Below, piece by piece: positions 61,973 to 64,000 of a stretch of DNA of 64,000 bases. The stretch spans positions 558,001 to 622,000 of the forward strand of contig NZ_VOEI01000002.1 of assembly GCF_007846095.1 (NCBI RefSeq), in the 5' to 3' direction. The position numbers and the translations under genes were made by a program. The notes under the pieces are model-generated. The model did no database searches, was not told the DNA's origin, and saw only the letters and a program-made list of their open reading frames with translations. Position 1 is the first letter of the stretch, and each line of letters begins with the position of its first letter. Source of the stretch: Mucilaginibacter achroorhodeus. Its GTDB lineage: Bacteria; Bacteroidota; Bacteroidia; Sphingobacteriales; Sphingobacteriaceae.

Positions 61973-62475
61973 CAATATTTTAACCACCAAAGCGGGCGGG
62001 CTAATTCAGGATCATTAGGCAGGCAAACCATTGTTACGGTATCATTCACATTATAATTAGGACGGTAAGCAATATCCTGAAGGTATGTTTTATCGCCATA
62101 AACGTATTGCACAATAGCCCATTTGCTTGAAGAGCCACGGCTGTATGCACTCCCTTTGCTAATGATAATGGCTGTTACTTTCACGCCGTGCGCTTTAAGT
62201 ACCCTGGTTTCTCGCTGCCCTTTAAACGTAAGAAGGGTTGCAAAAAGCCCAACTCCTATCAACAGATAAACTACCCACGAGGCAATTTCTAAAACCCGGT
62301 GCAGGTTGCCGCGTAAACTAAACCAATTTAAACCCAGCCCTGTAAAGCCTATAGCCATGGCAACGCACGCCCCTGTTGCAAATAAACTATTGCTTTTATA
62401 TGAGTAGAAATAAAACATAAAAGCCCCTGCCGTAAGTATAACAAACAGCAAGAGCATATTGCTAAATCGGCCCAA
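61972..62475 (-). CDS. DUF3592-like membrane protein
   Basis: 167 residues. Three hydrophobic segments (MLLLFVILTAGAFMFYFYS; GACVAMAIGFTGLGL; EIASWVVYLLIGVGLFATLL) then a soluble domain (HGVKVTAIIISKGSAYSRGSSSKWAIVQYVYGDK) and VNDTVTMVCLPNDPELARPLWWLKY, typical of DUF3592. Role unknown. It lies five bases after mscL. Confidence 0.72.
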   Translation of the reverse strand: MGRFSNMLLLFVILTAGAFMFYFYSYKSNSLFATGACVAMAIGFTGLGLNWFSLRGNLHRVLEIASWVVYLLIGVGLFATLLTFKGQRETRVLKAHGVKVTAIIISKGSAYSRGSSSKWAIVQYVYGDKTYLQDIAYRPNYNVNDTVTMVCLPNDPELARPLWWLKY

Positions 62476-62480
62476 AATGC

Positions 62481-62870
62481 TTAGCCTTTCCTTGCCAACA
62501 GGTCGCGTATTTCTGTCAATAATATTTCTTCTTTTGTTGGTACAGGCTCAACTGTAGGTGCAGCGGCTTCTTTCTTTTTAAAGCTGTTAAGGCCTTTAAT
62601 AATCAGGAACAACGCTAACGCAATAATGATAAAGGAAATAACCTGAGATATAAAGTTACCATACTTAATGGCCGTACCGGGTATCACCAGTTCGCTAAGG
62701 TTGCTTAGGTGTGCGGCTTTAAGTGCCGGGGTAAGTATTGCGGGGGTAATGATATCATCAACCAATGATTTTACGATGCTGCCAAAGGCCGCACCAATAA
62801 CAACCGCAACTGCCAGATCTAATACATTGCCCTTAACGGCAAACTCTTTAAATTCTTTTACAAATCCCAT
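62481..62870 (-). CDS. mscL: large-conductance mechanosensitive channel
   Basis: 129 residues. VKEFKEFAVKGNVLDLAVAVVIGAAFGSIVKSLVDDIITPAI is the TM1 signature, followed by a periplasmic loop, TM2 (~75-95) and a charged tail. It vents solutes on hypo-osmotic shock. First gene of a three-gene unit. Confidence 0.95.
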   Translation of the reverse strand: MGFVKEFKEFAVKGNVLDLAVAVVIGAAFGSIVKSLVDDIITPAILTPALKAAHLSNLSELVIPGTAIKYGNFISQVISFIIIALALFLIIKGLNSFKKKEAAAPTVEPVPTKEEILLTEIRDLLARKG

Positions 62871-63000
62871 ATCCTTATTATTTGTTGTGTTATTAAAGTT
62901 ATCAATAAAAAGTTGACTGCTCCAAACAAAACCTGCTTAAAAACATTTTAGGATTATTATTACAGCAACAAAACCATTTTAAAACATAAGCTAATTGCTG

Positions 63001-63008
63001 TACTTTTG
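63001..63008 (+). promoter_or_regulatory. -7 promoter box of rpoN
   Basis: TACTTTTG (TAnnTTTG form), 17 bases before the ATG. Confidence 0.45.
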
Positions 63009-63025
63009 ACCTCGCGTCTTACACT

Positions 63026-64000
63026 ATGTTAAAACAGAATCTCCAGCAAAAGCTCCTACAGAAACTTTCGCCTCAGCAAATTCAATTTATAAAATTGCTG
63101 CAGGTGCCTACCGTGTCGCTCGATACCCGTATCAAAGAAGAACTGGAGGAAAACCCTGCGCTTGAAGATATGAGTTTGACCAATATCAATGAGCCTGAAG
63201 AACAGTACCCTGACCGCGACCCCGACGATAATTACGATAGTGATAATGAGGGTGGCGAAATGGATGAGTTTAACATAGACGATTACCTGCAAGACGATAG
63301 CGTGAGTGATTACGGAAGCCGCTACGATAATAACGGTGATGATGAAGATGACCGCAAGGAAATTCCAATTGCCGTACAAAGCTCTTTCTTTGAAAACCTG
63401 CAGGCACAATTAGATCTGCTGCCACTATCTGACCACGATTTTGCCATTGGCCGTCAGATTATAGGCAGTTTGGACGATGATGGCTACCTGCGCCGCCCCA
63501 TCATGTCCTTAACCGACGACCTTGCTTTTTCGCAGAATGTAATGGCCGAGGATGAAGAGGTTGAGGATATGCTTAAGGTTATCCAATCCTTTGACCCACC
63601 GGGCGTTGGTGCCCGCACTTTACAAGAATGTTTGTTGATACAGCTTCGCCGTAAAGATGGGAACGACCCGATTGTAAAGAAAGCTATCCTGGTGGTAGAA
63701 AACTATCTTGAGGAGTTTACCCGCAAACACTATGATAAGTTAGAAAAATCGCTAAGCATGAACTCGAACGAGTTGCGTGCAGTGGTTGGTGAGATATTGA
63801 AGCTTAACCCAAAACCGGGTGATAGCAACGAGGTTAGTACCAAGCAAATGCAGGTGATACCTGATTTTCACATCAAGAACAATGATGGTGTACTATTATT
63901 AACTCTTAACTCTAAGAATGCCCCGGAACTAAAGGTAAGCCGCTCTTACCAGGAGATGTTTCAGCATTACGATAAGGCATCACAAAAAGATAAAAAGCTG
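63026..64000 (+). CDS. rpoN: RNA polymerase sigma-54 factor, C-terminus cut by window edge
   Basis: 325 residues visible. Region I LQQKLLQKLSPQQIQFIKLLQVPTVSLDTRIKEELEENPALE binds activators; an acidic region II (~50-115, Asp/Glu runs) follows; the core-binding domain begins at ~130 (FFENLQAQLDLLPLSDHDFAIGRQIIGSLDDDGYLRR; SFDPPGVGARTLQECLLIQL). The HTH and RpoN box lie beyond the edge. Confidence 0.95.
   Translation, partial: MLKQNLQQKLLQKLSPQQIQFIKLLQVPTVSLDTRIKEELEENPALEDMSLTNINEPEEQYPDRDPDDNYDSDNEGGEMDEFNIDDYLQDDSVSDYGSRYDNNGDDEDDRKEIPIAVQSSFFENLQAQLDLLPLSDHDFAIGRQIIGSLDDDGYLRRPIMSLTDDLAFSQNVMAEDEEVEDMLKVIQSFDPPGVGARTLQECLLIQLRRKDGNDPIVKKAILVVENYLEEFTRKHYDKLEKSLSMNSNELRAVVGEILKLNPKPGDSNEVSTKQMQVIPDFHIKNNDGVLLLTLNSKNAPELKVSRSYQEMFQHYDKASQKDKKL

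Overview
The window looks like a chromosome segment of a Bacteroidota bacterium, most likely Sphingobacteriaceae (Mucilaginibacter/Pedobacter-like). Four things point that way: -7 boxes of the form TAnnTTTG upstream of many genes with few clear Shine-Dalgarno sites; futalosine-pathway menaquinone synthesis (mqnC); a Bacteroidota-type 485-residue isocitrate dehydrogenase, GlmU-family protein and zinc-free L31; and a GldA-like ABC ATPase. The density is ordinary for a chromosome (about 75 genes, only one gap over 300 bases). I saw no rRNA, tRNA, prophage, transposase or CRISPR array.

Layout. 1-9.8 kb: a truncated threonine aldolase, three tandem secreted paralogues, an AI-2E-type permease, an AmpG-like MFS transporter, icd, then purK-(four-helix-bundle protein)-purE and tatA. 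9.2-21.2 kb: an outer-membrane barrel protein, a GldA-like ATPase, glyS, a TPR histidine kinase, yqgE, pdxH-nuoCD, mqnC and a double ABC ATPase. 21.4-25.5 kb: small lipoprotein/membrane-protein genes, then a divergently transcribed ECF sigma factor and a membrane protein that looks like an anti-sigma factor fused to a trypsin-like protease. 25.5-35 kb: scpB, an acidic peptide, a GNAT-like protein, an XRE regulator, an Mpl-type ligase, a universal stress protein, an Rrf2 regulator with its NAD(P)-binding partner, prmA, tpiA, a GlmU-family protein and rpmE. 35-44 kb: a beta-helix lipoprotein, methylmalonyl-CoA epimerase, iscS-iscU-iscA, a flavoprotein, an acyl-CoA ligase, a CAT-like acyltransferase and a HAD hydrolase. 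44-64 kb: a duplicated structured repeat, lysS, pcm, smpB, an MntR-type regulator with an NRAMP-USP fusion, lrp, ung, priA, tsaB, yidD-rnpA-rpmH, a ChaN-like protein, mscL and the start of rpoN.

The most interesting signal is a probable self-contained envelope-stress regulon at 22.4-25.5 kb. The ECF sigma gene and the two clearest lipoprotein genes share an upstream element GGGTTAC-N16-TATTAA, and a third lipoprotein gene has a near copy (N17, CATTAA). The gene after sigma encodes an N-terminal anti-sigma-like domain, one membrane span and an HtrA-like protease with a complete His-Asp-Ser triad. The lipoproteins are 64-79 residues with Ser/Thr/Asp/Lys-rich tails (DTTKK words).

A second theme is short inverted or tandem repeats made of simple words (TTCATAG, AGATTAG, AAATTTG, CAGGAAT and others) in about a dozen gaps. 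The richest case flanks the four-helix-bundle gene that splits purK from purE. Two probable operators were also read directly: a TGTAA-N9-TTACA pair in front of both the Rrf2 gene and its neighbour, and a DtxR/MntR-like palindrome in front of the metal-transport operon.
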